Below, in pieces: positions 1 through 8,771 of a stretch of DNA of 64,000 nucleotides. The translations under genes were made by a program, and so were the position numbers. The stretch is from positions 1 through 64,000 of the forward strand of contig NZ_WRPO01000018.1 of assembly GCF_009746585.1 (NCBI RefSeq), read 5' to 3'. This DNA is from Novosphingobium aquimarinum. Lineage in GTDB: Bacteria > Pseudomonadota > Alphaproteobacteria > Sphingomonadales > Sphingomonadaceae. Under the pieces are notes generated by a model. That model saw only the letters and a program-made list of their open reading frames with translations. It was not told the origin of the DNA and did not search any database. The stretch's first letter is position 1; the number at the start of each line of letters is the position of its first letter.

Positions 1-125
1 CCCTGCCAGTTGACAGCAGGTCACCGCCGCTTGGGCTCATGCCCCCTCACAGCAGAGGGCAAGGCATTCGTTCAATTCCTCCTTTCTCCTTTGCATTCCA
101 GTCATATGCGCGCGAGGCGCACTCT

Positions 126-2057
126 ATGAAATATCTGACCGCCATTGCCTTGCTGGCGTTGCCCGGGCTCGCGCTGGCGCAAGACCTGCCGGCCGACGAT
201 GCCGCGCCGAAGCCCGCCGCGATCACGGCCGACGGCATACCGCCGGTGCCGGCCGAACTCGCGGCCGAAACGCGGCCCTACTTCGAATATCGCACTGCCT
301 CGTTCTCGGGTTGGGACCCCAAGGACAAGTCGATGCTGATCGCGACGCGGTTTGCCGATACGGTGCAGCTGCACACGGTGGCGCGGCCCGGCGCGGCGCG
401 CGAACAGATCACCTTCGAGGCCGAGCCGGTGCGCAGCGGCAGCTATTCGCCCGAGAAGGGCGACGTCCTGCTCGCCAGCAAGGACATCGGCGGCAACGAG
501 TTCTACCAGATCTACCGCATCGACGGCGGCAAGCTGCAGCTGCTCACCGATGGCAAGAGCCGCAACGGCATGGGGGCCTGGACCGACGACGGCAGCCTGG
601 TCGCCTTCAGCTCGACCAAGCGCAACGGCAAGGACACCGATCTCTACGTGATGGATCCGCGCGATCCTTCGACCACGCGCATGCTTGCCGAGCGCGAGGG
701 TGGCGGCTGGTTCGTGGTCGACTTCCTGCCCGATGGCTCGAAGGCGCTGGTGGTCAATTACATCTCGGTGACCAACAGCGAGCTCTATCTCGCCGACGTC
801 GCGACCGGCGCGATCACGCGGGTGACGCCCAAGGGCGAGACCGTCTCCTACGGCGCCATCGCGGTGGCGAAAGACGGCAAAGTCTGGGCGACGACCGACG
901 CGGGCTCCGACTTCAAGCGGCTCGGCACGGTAAACATCAAGACCGGCAAGTTCACCCCGGTGGTCGAGGAACCCTGGGACGTCGACGAGTTCGACGTCTC
1001 CGAGGACGGCAAGACGATCGCCTATGTCGTCAATGCCGCCGGCCGTACCGAGCTCAAGCTCTACGACGTCGCCAGTGGGCAGACGCGCAAGGTCGATCTG
1101 CCGCCGGGCATCGCCAGCGGCGTCGAGATCGCGCCGTGGGGCGAAGTGGGCTTTACCTTCATTTCCAACCAGGCCGCGGCCGATGCCTACAGCGTCTACC
1201 CCGCGACGCTGAAAGTCACGCGCTGGACCACCAGCGAAATGGGCGGGCTCGATCCCGAGGACAATGTCCTGCCCGAACTGGTCGAAGTGACCAGCTTCGA
1301 CGGCGAAAAGATGTCGGGCTTTCTTTATCGCCCCGACCCGAAGAAATTTCCCGGCAAGCGCCCGCTGATCGTCAGCATCCATGGCGGACCGGAGGGTCAG
1401 GCGAGCGCCAGCTTCATCGGGCGTTCGAACTACTACGTTAATGAACTGGGCATCGCGATGCTGCTGCCCAACGTGCGCGGCTCCTCCGGCTTCGGCAAGC
1501 GCTTCGTGGGTCTCGACAATGGGCCGTTCAAGCGCGAGGATTCGGTCAAGGACGTGGCCGCCTTCCTAGATGCGATGGACAACGACCCCGGCATCGACAC
1601 GGCGCGGATGGGCGTCGCGGGCGGCTCCTATGGCGGCTACATGTGCTATGCGAGCGCGATCCGCTATGCCGCCCGGTTCAAAGGCGCGCAGTGCACGGTG
1701 GCGATCTCCAACTTCGTCACGTTCCTCGAGAATACCGAGGATTACCGCCGCGATCTGCGCCGTGTCGAATACGGCGACGAACGCGATCCGGCGCAGCGCA
1801 AGAAGCTGCTCGAGATCAGCCCGTTGACGCGCGCGAGCGAGATCCGCATGCCGCTGATGGTCGCGACCGGCGCCAACGATCCCCGCGTGCCTGCCTCCGA
1901 AGCCGATCAGGTGATCGCCGCGGTGCGTGGCACCGGCAACGAGGCCTGGCACTTCCTCGCCGCCAACGAAGGACACGGTTTCCAGAAGAAGGAAAACGCC
2001 GACTACTATACCTGGGCGGCGATCCTGTTCTGGGAGAAGGTGCTGCTCGGCAAATAG
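126..2057 (+). CDS. Exported S9-family (prolyl oligopeptidase type) serine peptidase
   Basis: 643-residue secreted or periplasmic peptidase of the S9 family, which cleaves short peptides. The ATG at 126 is preferred to the in-frame upstream ATG at 39 because it opens directly on a signal peptide (MKYLTAIALLALPGLALA). An N-terminal beta-propeller-like region (about residues 50-390) precedes an alpha/beta hydrolase domain. The catalytic triad is readable: Ser501 in GGSYGGY, Asp585 in GANDPRV and His617 in NEGHGF. It is monocistronic and followed by a GC hairpin before the divergent-function BlaI/M56 pair. The family assignment is secure; the substrate is unknown. Confidence 0.93.
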   Translation: MKYLTAIALLALPGLALAQDLPADDAAPKPAAITADGIPPVPAELAAETRPYFEYRTASFSGWDPKDKSMLIATRFADTVQLHTVARPGAAREQITFEAEPVRSGSYSPEKGDVLLASKDIGGNEFYQIYRIDGGKLQLLTDGKSRNGMGAWTDDGSLVAFSSTKRNGKDTDLYVMDPRDPSTTRMLAEREGGGWFVVDFLPDGSKALVVNYISVTNSELYLADVATGAITRVTPKGETVSYGAIAVAKDGKVWATTDAGSDFKRLGTVNIKTGKFTPVVEEPWDVDEFDVSEDGKTIAYVVNAAGRTELKLYDVASGQTRKVDLPPGIASGVEIAPWGEVGFTFISNQAAADAYSVYPATLKVTRWTTSEMGGLDPEDNVLPELVEVTSFDGEKMSGFLYRPDPKKFPGKRPLIVSIHGGPEGQASASFIGRSNYYVNELGIAMLLPNVRGSSGFGKRFVGLDNGPFKREDSVKDVAAFLDAMDNDPGIDTARMGVAGGSYGGYMCYASAIRYAARFKGAQCTVAISNFVTFLENTEDYRRDLRRVEYGDERDPAQRKKLLEISPLTRASEIRMPLMVATGANDPRVPASEADQVIAAVRGTGNEAWHFLAANEGHGFQKKENADYYTWAAILFWEKVLLGK

Positions 2058-2065
2058 GATCGGGG

Positions 2066-2090
2066 CGGGGTCGACGTTCGTCGATCCCCG
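2066..2090 (+). terminator. GC hairpin after the S9 peptidase gene
   Basis: Inverted repeat 9 bases after the peptidase stop: CGGGGTCGAC pairs with GTCGATCCCCG, leaving one bulged base and a 4-base loop. No T-run follows, so it is at best a weak intrinsic terminator or an RNA 3'-end stabiliser. Confidence 0.35.
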
Positions 2091-2215
2091 TCCGCGCTTC
2101 GTCGAACGCTGGGCCTGCAGACCGTCGCGGCGCTTGTGGCGCGGGTGGCCTGACTGCGTCATGCCTTGCGATCGCTGCGGACGACTGCGCGCTTGCATTC
2201 ACTTGCGGTTCATGG

Positions 2216-2243
2216 TTACAAACGTAGTCGATTACACGCGTAA
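2216..2243 (+). promoter_or_regulatory. Tandem operator-like repeats upstream of the BlaI-type repressor
   Basis: Two related 12-base inverted repeats lie 16 bp apart: TTACAAACGTAG at 2216-2227 and TTACACGCGTAA at 2232-2243. Each has the form TTAC-N4-GTAR. BlaI/MecI repressors bind paired dyads of the TACA/TGTA type over their own promoter, so these are inferred to be autoregulatory operators. A possible -35 (TTGCAT, 2193-2198) would put the -10 on the first repeat. The second repeat ends 15 bases before the TTG start. Confidence 0.5.
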
Positions 2244-2258
2244 ACGAAGGAGGGGTCC

Positions 2259-2645
2259 TTGGCGCATTCGAACAGCCAGCCCGAGCGGATCAGTGATGCC
2301 GAGCACGCCGTCATGGAAGTGCTCTGGACGAAGAGCCCGCTGACTGCGTCCGAAGTGTGCGAGCGTGTCTGCGGCGAACGCGACTGGAGTCTGGCGACGG
2401 TCAAGACGCTGCTCTCGCGCCTCGTCGCCAAGAACGCGCTGGCGACCAAGCCCGACGGCAAGCGCTTCCTCTATTCGCCCGCGATCGCCCGGTCCGACTA
2501 TGTCGGCACCGAGAGCCGCCGGCTGGTCGATCGCCTGTTCGGGGGGCGGGCGGCACCGCTTTTCGCGCATCTGGCCCAATCGGAATCGCTGACCAATCAG
2601 GATATTGCCGAGATCGAGGCGCTCTTGCAGGAGCTCAAGCAATGA
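2259..2645 (+). CDS. BlaI/MecI/CopY-family transcriptional repressor
   Basis: 128-residue winged-helix repressor of the BlaI/MecI family. The N-terminal DNA-binding part begins with SDAEHAVMEVLW and contains a recognition-helix region (SLATVKTLLSRL) followed by the wing. The C-terminal helical part (residues about 80-128) would dimerise. Start is TTG at 2259 with a strong Shine-Dalgarno (AAGGAGG, 2247-2253). The stop overlaps the start of the M56 gene (ATGA), the usual blaI-blaR arrangement, so the protease is inferred to inactivate this repressor on signal. Its own operators are probably the two repeats just upstream. The target regulon is unknown, and no beta-lactamase gene is in the window. 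Confidence 0.9.
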   Translation: MAHSNSQPERISDAEHAVMEVLWTKSPLTASEVCERVCGERDWSLATVKTLLSRLVAKNALATKPDGKRFLYSPAIARSDYVGTESRRLVDRLFGGRAAPLFAHLAQSESLTNQDIAEIEALLQELKQ

Positions 2646-4504
2646 CCGCGTGGCTGCTCGATACGCTGTTGATGACCGGGTTCCTGATGGGGCTGGTGCT
2701 GCTCGTCCGCAAGCCGGTCGGCCGCTGGTTCGGCCCCAAGGCGGCTTACGCGCTCTGGGCGCTGCCGATGATCCGGCTGTTCCTGCCGCCGCTGGTCCTG
2801 CCCGAAGCCGCTGTCGCACCGCGACCTTCGCTTCAGTTCGTGCCGATGCCGGACGAGAAGCTCATCCTCGTAAGCTTTCCGGCCGAACCTGCGACGCCGA
2901 TGGCGATGCCGGTCGAGACCCAGCCTGCGGGCCTGCTCGAGTCGCTGCCTTGGAGCCAGATCCTGCTGACTGTGTGGCTGGCGGGCGCCGCGATCTTCCT
3001 GCTGCACCGTTTTGTCGCCTATCACGCCATGCGCGCCGAACTGCTGCGCGGATCGCGCCGCGTCGGCCATTCGGGCAATGTGCGCATCGTCGAGAGCCCG
3101 GCGGTCGCGGCACCGCTTGCCTTCGGCGTGTTCGATCGCGTCGTCGCGCTGCCCGCGGGATTTCTCGCGACGGCCGATTCCGACGTGTCCGATTTCGCCA
3201 TCGCGCACGAGTTGGAGCATCACGCCGGCAACGACCTGGTCGCCAACTTCGCAGTGCAGCCGCTGTTCGCGCTGCACTGGTTCAATCCGATCGGCTGGAT
3301 GGCCTGGCGGTCGCTGCGCAGCGATCAGGAAGCCGCTTGCGACGCGCGCGTGATGGCTGGCCGGGGCCGCGCCGAGCGGGAACGCTATGGCCGCCTGATC
3401 GCCGAATTCGCGGTCGGTCCGCGGCTTGCGCTTGCCGCGCCGATGGCGGGGCCGTTGCGTGGCGACAAGCCCATCATTCATCGGCTGAAGGCACTGGTCC
3501 GCAACGACGTTTCGGAGCGGCGCAAGCTGCTCGGCCGCAGCCTCTTCGCAATGGCGGTGATCGGCGTTCCGGCGACCGCGACTGTGACTTACGCGGCGGT
3601 CGAAAGCGACGAGGCCCCCGAAAGCATGGCGGCGCGCGATCCCCGGACCGAGCACGCGGCGCTGACCGGGCGCGGCATGCGCACGATCGTGAAAGGGAAC
3701 TGGGCGGCCGACTGCCCCGAGGGTCGCCATGACACCGATTGCCTGGAACGCGCCGACCACGGCCCGACGTTCGAGCGGCACGTCGAGCACAACGACACGG
3801 TCTACCGTCTCCTCACGTCCGAACCGATGAGCGACGAACAGGCTCTCGCGGAAATCGATCGGGCCGAAAGCGAAAGCGCTCGGGCCGAGCGCGAGAGCGA
3901 CTGGGCCGAGCGCGAAGCGGATCGAGCCGAGCAGGAAGCCGACCGTGCCGAACGCGATGCCGATCGGGCGGAACGCGACGCCGACCGCCTGGCTCGCCGA
4001 CAGGAGCGGCTGGCCGCGCGCATGGAGAAAGAAGCCGACCGCGCCGAGCGCGATGCCGAACGGCGTGCCCGCGATATCGAGCGCGATGCCGAACGGCGTG
4101 CCCGCGATATCGAGCGCGAGGCCGACCGGATCGAACGCCGCGCCGAGGCCGCGGCCGCGATGGCGCCCACGGTCGAACATTCGATGTCCTCCGATGGGAA
4201 AGTGCAGACCATCCGGATCGCCAGCAAGGACAGCACGGGCAAGCACCGCCTGGTGCAGAAGATGGTGATCGACAGCTCGTGCGCGGCCGGAAGTCGCGCG
4301 CACGCTTCGGCCAGGGACTCGCACGGCACGATGGTCGCCTACATCTGCGCCGGGGCGCCGAATACCGCCGGCTACGTCCGCCAGGCGATGTCGCAGGCGC
4401 GCGCGCAGATCGTCGCCAACGGCGCCATTCCGGCAAGCGTGCGGGCTCAGGTCCTCAGCAATTTCGACCGCGAAATGGTCCGCGCCGAGGCCGAAGCCGA
4501 CTGA
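2642..4504 (+). CDS. M56-family (BlaR1-like) membrane metallopeptidase with long coiled-coil C-terminal region
   Basis: 620-residue membrane protease that partners the BlaI repressor. Predicted membrane spans are near residues 3-22, 33-54, 106-126 and 301-320. The zinc motif HELEH is at residues 189-193, with a downstream SDQEAACDA segment matching the conserved M56 acidic region. BlaR1 proteins carry a penicillin-binding sensor after the last span. Here residues about 403-505 form a very charged repeat rich in ADRAERD heptads and ERDAERRARDI hendecads, followed by a roughly 110-residue domain with two cysteines (SSCAAG and AYICAG). Sphingomonads are known to carry BlaI-M56 pairs, but the sensed signal is unknown. 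The ATG overlaps the repressor stop. Confidence 0.88.
   Translation: MTAWLLDTLLMTGFLMGLVLLVRKPVGRWFGPKAAYALWALPMIRLFLPPLVLPEAAVAPRPSLQFVPMPDEKLILVSFPAEPATPMAMPVETQPAGLLESLPWSQILLTVWLAGAAIFLLHRFVAYHAMRAELLRGSRRVGHSGNVRIVESPAVAAPLAFGVFDRVVALPAGFLATADSDVSDFAIAHELEHHAGNDLVANFAVQPLFALHWFNPIGWMAWRSLRSDQEAACDARVMAGRGRAERERYGRLIAEFAVGPRLALAAPMAGPLRGDKPIIHRLKALVRNDVSERRKLLGRSLFAMAVIGVPATATVTYAAVESDEAPESMAARDPRTEHAALTGRGMRTIVKGNWAADCPEGRHDTDCLERADHGPTFERHVEHNDTVYRLLTSEPMSDEQALAEIDRAESESARAERESDWAEREADRAEQEADRAERDADRAERDADRLARRQERLAARMEKEADRAERDAERRARDIERDAERRARDIEREADRIERRAEAAAAMAPTVEHSMSSDGKVQTIRIASKDSTGKHRLVQKMVIDSSCAAGSRAHASARDSHGTMVAYICAGAPNTAGYVRQAMSQARAQIVANGAIPASVRAQVLSNFDREMVRAEAEAD
4046..4111 (+). 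repeat. Perfect 33-bp tandem duplication inside the M56 coiled coil
   Basis: The 33 bases at 4046-4078 are repeated exactly at 4079-4111, and a diverged third unit follows. In frame each unit encodes the 11-residue ERDAERRARDI, a hendecad. Perfect identity at all three codon positions points to recent duplication, so the number of units may vary between strains. Confidence 0.9.
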
Positions 4505-4532
4505 TCGACGATCTCGACCATGGAGTGGAGGG

Positions 4533-5069
4533 TCAGGGCCCGCAGGTCCAGGTGCCGGGGACGGGCTCGGGCTCTTCGGCGCCGCTGGTGAAGCGCAGCG
4601 AGGCATTGCGCGTGGCGGCTTCGCTTCGATCGGCGAGCGGCTCGCCTTGCGTTTCCACCCAGATGTTCGCGTCCTCGCCTCCCAGCGCTGCGCGGGTTTC
4701 GAGCGCTCCGAAGCCGCCGCGACCAAGCCCCATCAGCAGAATCGGTCCCTGGCCGGTGCGGGCGAGGCCCATCGACCGTTCCTGCGAACCGACGTTGGCA
4801 CGTGCGATCAGCAAGGTGTGGCCCTTGAGATTGGTGAAGGCACAGGCAAGCTCGCCTTTGAGCTCGGCGTTCTCGATGTCCTCGGTCCGGATCGGCAGCA
4901 GCAGTCCGCGTCTCTCGATCCGCTCGCTGCCGTCGAGCGATGCGGCTGGGGTTGGGGCGGGGGCAGGCGTCGCGAGCGTAGCCGTGTCGTCGGACGCGTC
5001 GCGGTCGCTCGGTGCCGTGCAGGCGCTCAGCAGGAGCGTGGCGGCGAGCGTGAGGCCAGGTCCCTTCAT
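4533..5069 (-). CDS. Hypothetical lipoprotein
   Basis: 178 residues. A lipoprotein signal peptide ends in the lipobox LLSAC (Cys17). A low-complexity linker rich in Ala, Thr and Pro follows, then a compact domain with Cys76-type and C-terminal Cys residues (ELACAF and TWTCGP) that could form a disulfide. I do not recognise the family. It is convergent with the M56 gene, 28 bases away, and divergent from creD. It is likely anchored in the outer membrane facing the periplasm. Confidence 0.7.
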   Translation of the reverse strand: MKGPGLTLAATLLLSACTAPSDRDASDDTATLATPAPAPTPAASLDGSERIERRGLLLPIRTEDIENAELKGELACAFTNLKGHTLLIARANVGSQERSMGLARTGQGPILLMGLGRGGFGALETRAALGGEDANIWVETQGEPLADRSEAATRNASLRFTSGAEEPEPVPGTWTCGP

Positions 5070-5210
5070 CGCGCGCCGCCCATGCCGCGGTCAGTGCTTG
5101 ATCGCCTTCGTTCAGGATAGGGCAACTTCCCGAGCCTGATGAGGGCGAAACGTTCTCCACGAGCGATGAACCGTTCGTGGGCCGAAAGATTGCCAAGTGG
5201 GAGGCGCGAA

Positions 5211-6605
5211 ATGGAAACCGAAGCCGCAGACGTCCGTCGCGAACGCTCGCCCGGAGTGAAACTGCTCTTCGCCGCGCTGATCGGTGTGGCCCTGATGATA
5301 CCGCTGCTCCTGGTCTATGCGCTCGTCTACGATCGGCAGGACCAGTCGAACACCGCGCAGGCCGCCATCAATGCCGGATGGGGCGGTCCGCAAGTGATCG
5401 CAGGGCCGCTGCTGGTCGTCCCCTATCGCACCACCGAGACCCAGGTCGAGACCATCGGCGGCAAGCCGGTGCCAAAAACGGTGGAAGTGGAACGCGAACT
5501 GTTCCTCTCGCCGGTTAGCAACGACGTCACCACCAAAGTGCGGCCGCAGGAACGGCGCAAGTCGATTTACCGTGCGGTGCTGTTCGAAGCCCAGATCGCG
5601 GGCCGCGCGCGGTTCGCCTTGCCGACCGACCTGCCGCGTTTCGGCGTCGAAGGCAGCAAGCTCGACTGGAATCGCGCGCAACTGCGCGTCGGCGCCTCTG
5701 ATGCGCGCGGCCTGACGCGCGGGGGCCGGATCGTCGCCGACGGCAAGCCGCTGACCGTGCAGCCGGGCAAGGGGCCTGCTGCCACAGGTGGGCAGGGCTT
5801 CTTCGCGTTCGTGCCGTGGGACGGCGCGGGCCAGCTCGACGTCGCTTATGACTACGGCTTGCGGGGCAGCGGCTCGCTCAGCTTGGTCCCGCGCGGTGGC
5901 CGCACGCAGTGGCAAGTCGCCTCGTCATGGCCGAGCCCCGGCTTCAGCGGCGGCTTCCTGCCCGAGACACGCGAAGTCGGCGACCAGGGCTTCACCGCCA
6001 GCTACGCGGTCGACAAGCTGGCGCTGGGGCAGCCGCCCGTCTCGATCGGCGAAGAACCGGGCGCCGCCGAGCCAGCCAGCAGCTATCGCGGGAGGGCCGG
6101 TCTGAGCGACCAGACCACCACGATCACGGTCGGACTGGTCGAACCGGTCGATCTCTACGCGAAAGTCGATCGCGCGGTGAAGTACGGCTTCCTGTTCATC
6201 GGCTTCACTTTCGTCGCTTATCTGCTGTTCGACGTCGTCGGCGGAGCGCGTGTCGCGCCGGCGGAGTATCTGCTGACCGGGGCAGGGCTGGTGCTGTTCT
6301 TCGTGCTGCTGCTCGCCTTTGCCGAAGTGATCGGCTTTACCGGCGCTTACTTGCTGGCGAGCGGCGCGGTGATCGGACTGCTGACGGCCTACAGCGCTGC
6401 CGTGCTGCGCAGCTGGCGGCGCGCCGGGTTCATCGGCGCCTTGCTGGTGGGCCTCTATGCGACGCTGTTCGTGCTGCTCAATCTCGAGGCGCTCAGCCTG
6501 CTGATCGGCTCGGTGCTGCTGTTCGCGGCGCTGGCCGGGGTGATGTACGCCACGCGCAAGGTCGACTGGGGCCAGGTCGGCCGACACGTGCCGGCCGAAG
6601 CCTAG
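5211..6605 (+). CDS. creD: Cell envelope integrity protein CreD (inner membrane)
   Basis: 464 residues, close to the roughly 450 of E. coli CreD. One membrane span lies near residues 17-37, then a large periplasmic domain, then five or six closely packed spans from about residue 324 to 455. The start ATG at 5211 was chosen over upstream candidates because a GGGAGG-type ribosome site lies at 5199-5204 and the protein then begins just before the first span. In enterobacteria creD belongs to the CreBC regulon. No creB or creC is adjacent here, but the gene sits near a BlaI/M56 pair, which is also envelope-stress related. Confidence 0.9.
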   Translation: METEAADVRRERSPGVKLLFAALIGVALMIPLLLVYALVYDRQDQSNTAQAAINAGWGGPQVIAGPLLVVPYRTTETQVETIGGKPVPKTVEVERELFLSPVSNDVTTKVRPQERRKSIYRAVLFEAQIAGRARFALPTDLPRFGVEGSKLDWNRAQLRVGASDARGLTRGGRIVADGKPLTVQPGKGPAATGGQGFFAFVPWDGAGQLDVAYDYGLRGSGSLSLVPRGGRTQWQVASSWPSPGFSGGFLPETREVGDQGFTASYAVDKLALGQPPVSIGEEPGAAEPASSYRGRAGLSDQTTTITVGLVEPVDLYAKVDRAVKYGFLFIGFTFVAYLLFDVVGGARVAPAEYLLTGAGLVLFFVLLLAFAEVIGFTGAYLLASGAVIGLLTAYSAAVLRSWRRAGFIGALLVGLYATLFVLLNLEALSLLIGSVLLFAALAGVMYATRKVDWGQVGRHVPAEA

Positions 6606-6618
6606 CGGGAGCGCGTGC

Positions 6619-7434
6619 TCAGCCGTTCGGCTTTTCGGCGGCGGCGGGCTCGAGCGTGGCCGAGGTGATGTGCCAGCCCTGCGAGCGGCCCATGCCGCGG
6701 TTGGGCTGGCGCAGCACGTACTTGCCGGTAAAGCGCTGCTTACGCCCGTTCTCTAGCGTGGCTTCGACCGTCACCGGCACTTCGACGTAAAGCGATCCCG
6801 CCGCGCCTTCGACCCGGCCGGGCTTGCCGGTCTTGACCGAAGTGCTCGCGGTCTGGGCGTAGCCCTTTTGGAATTCCTCGAAGGTCTGCTCGGGATTGCC
6901 GTCCGGCCCCCAGGCTTGCCATGCCGTGCCGAGGTCGTGCGCGCCGATTGCATCGTAATAGCGCTTTACCGCCGCCACGGCGGCAGCAGCGCTGCGCGGC
7001 GGCGGCGTGCAGGCATCGGGCAGGAGGCCCTCGCCATCGTCGAACACCGCGCAGGATCGCGCGATCTCGCCTTCGATCATCGCGCAGGAATTGAGCGGGT
7101 TGCAGGGTGGGTGAGTCGCCGGCGAGACCTCGCGGCACGTGCGCGCGAGTTGCCAGGCGGTGCCTTCGCCGCGCTGCGAGGAACACGTCAGCGTCTCACG
7201 TGCCGCCGGCTGCCCGTCTTCGGCGGGCGTGGTCGCGGCGGCATCGATGGCGCTCGCCTCGGTCGAAGCGATGCCCGCCGGATCCGCGGCTTCGCTCGCC
7301 ATCATCGCGGTGTCCGGCGTCTCCGTCGCGGTGTCAGTCGGCGCCTCGCCCCCACAGGCGGACAGCGCAAGCGCAAGAATGGTCGCGAGCGTTGCCGCGC
7401 GGGGCGCTGTCGCATGGTTCGGGCTGCGTCGCAT
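6619..7434 (-). CDS. Hypothetical lipoprotein
   Basis: 271 residues with a lipobox LSAC (Cys27) followed by a Thr/Ala-rich linker. The C-terminal half (about residues 150-265) has four or more cysteines in its first part and an NTF2-like or DUF4440-like feel (RYYDAIGAHDLGTAW). That last point is only an impression. The ATG at 7434 has a good ribosome site (GAGGGAG); the longer reading frame starting at 7509 overlaps the neighbouring dehydrogenase stop and is not supported. It converges with creD, 13 bases apart. Confidence 0.72.
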   Translation of the reverse strand: MRRSPNHATAPRAATLATILALALSACGGEAPTDTATETPDTAMMASEAADPAGIASTEASAIDAAATTPAEDGQPAARETLTCSSQRGEGTAWQLARTCREVSPATHPPCNPLNSCAMIEGEIARSCAVFDDGEGLLPDACTPPPRSAAAAVAAVKRYYDAIGAHDLGTAWQAWGPDGNPEQTFEEFQKGYAQTASTSVKTGKPGRVEGAAGSLYVEVPVTVEATLENGRKQRFTGKYVLRQPNRGMGRSQGWHITSATLEPAAAEKPNG

Positions 7435-7499
7435 CGTGATCAATCTCCCTCGACGATCCAACGCGCATGACCGCAGACGGCTCCCGCACGCGGATCGAT

Positions 7500-8648
7500 C
7501 TAGCGCCACCGCAAACGCTCCGGCGAAAGCTGGGCGACGCTGGTGACGCCCATCAGCTTCATCCCGCGCTCGATCTCATCCTTGAGGATCGCGATCGCCC
7601 GCTCGACCCCCGGCTGTCCCGCCGCCGCGAGTGCGTAGAGATAGAGCCGGCCACCGCTGGCACAATCCGCACCGGCGCACAGCGCTTTCAGCACGTGCGT
7701 GCCGCGTCGCACGCCGCCGTCGCAGATCACTTCGATGCGCCCATCCGCGGCGTCGACGATCTCGCGCAGCTGGTCGAACGGCGCGCGGCTGCCGTCGAGC
7801 TGGCGGCCGCCGTGGTTCGAGACCATCACCGCATCCGCACCGATCGCGATCGCGCGCTTGACGTCGCTGGCGCTCATCACCCCCTTGAGCACGAAGGTGC
7901 CGCCCCAGTCCTGCCGGATCTGCTCGGCGGTCTCCCAGGTCATCGAGGGATCGAGCATGGTGTTGAAGTAGCCCGCGATCGAGACCGCTTCGCCAGTGCC
8001 CGCATCGACGTGCGTATCGAGGTTGGGCAGCGCGAACTTCTCGCGAAACACATAATCGAGCGCCCAGCGCGGCTTTATCGCGTAGGACAGCGCCGACGAC
8101 GGCGTGAACCGGGGCGGCGACGTGAAGCCGCTGCGCGCGCAGCGTTCGCGCTTGCCCGAGACGATCGTATCGACGGTGAGCGCGATGGCATCGAATTTCG
8201 CGGCCTGGCAGCGCTGGATCATCGAGGCGTTGAGGCCCTTGTCCTTGTGCACATAGAGCTGGAACATCTTGGGGCTGTCGCCCATCGCGCCGATTTCCTC
8301 GATCGAGACGGTCGCGAGACTGGAGATGCCGAACCACAGCCCGAATTTGCTCGCCGCACGCGCCACCGCGCGTTCGCCTTGCCAGTGAAACACCCGCTGC
8401 AAGGCGGTGGGCGAGAGGATCAGGGGAAGAGCGGAGCGGCGCCCGAGGATCTCGATCGAGGTGTCGATCTCGGCGACGCCCGCGAGCACGTCGGGCACCA
8501 GATCGGCATCGTCGAACGCGGCGGTGTTGCGGGCTTTGGTGGTTTCGTCGTCGGCGGCGCCGTCGATGTAATCGAACACCGGCCAGGGCAGGCGCTGTTT
8601 CGCAAGGCGGCGGAAGTCGGCAACGTTGTGGCAATCGGCGAGGCGCAT
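7500..8648 (-). CDS. FMN-dependent alpha-hydroxy-acid (L-lactate-type) dehydrogenase
   Basis: 382-residue TIM-barrel flavoenzyme that oxidises L-lactate or a related 2-hydroxy acid. Family signatures are present: the N-terminal FDYIDGAADDE segment, FQLYVHKD, LTVDTIVSGKRER, and SNHGGRQLD with the catalytic His279 and the following Arg. Length matches LldD (about 380). Substrate choice (lactate, mandelate, glycolate) cannot be read from the sequence. It is separated from the next minus-strand gene upstream by a 308-base gap holding a REP-like element. Its stop lies 65 bases from the start of the lipoprotein gene downstream. Confidence 0.92.
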   Translation of the reverse strand: MRLADCHNVADFRRLAKQRLPWPVFDYIDGAADDETTKARNTAAFDDADLVPDVLAGVAEIDTSIEILGRRSALPLILSPTALQRVFHWQGERAVARAASKFGLWFGISSLATVSIEEIGAMGDSPKMFQLYVHKDKGLNASMIQRCQAAKFDAIALTVDTIVSGKRERCARSGFTSPPRFTPSSALSYAIKPRWALDYVFREKFALPNLDTHVDAGTGEAVSIAGYFNTMLDPSMTWETAEQIRQDWGGTFVLKGVMSASDVKRAIAIGADAVMVSNHGGRQLDGSRAPFDQLREIVDAADGRIEVICDGGVRRGTHVLKALCAGADCASGGRLYLYALAAAGQPGVERAIAILKDEIERGMKLMGVTSVAQLSPERLRWR

Positions 8649-8771
8649 CGCGTCGCTCTAGGGCGGCAAGGCCTTTTCGGCAATCGCGTGGGGGGGCGTG
8701 TTGTTGGGAGGACGCGCAGGGGGACGCATGGCGGATCGTCCGCGAGAGGCAACGAGCCATGCCCTCCAACA

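Noticed and set aside
39-125. Upstream ATG at 39 as the true start of the S9 peptidase
   Set aside because: It would place 29 residues before a complete signal peptide, which starts exactly at the ATG at 126.
102-1382. Long minus-strand frame opposite the S9 peptidase
   Set aside because: Shadow frame; the plus strand has a complete signal peptide and catalytic triad.
4221-4250. STGK in the M56 C-terminal domain as a penicillin-binding SxxK motif
   Set aside because: The surrounding sequence has no SxN or KTG motif and the domain is too small for a penicillin-binding fold.
2597-4726. 709-codon minus-strand frame opposite the M56 gene
   Set aside because: Low-complexity antisense frame created by the charged repeat and GC bias; no ribosome site or family match.
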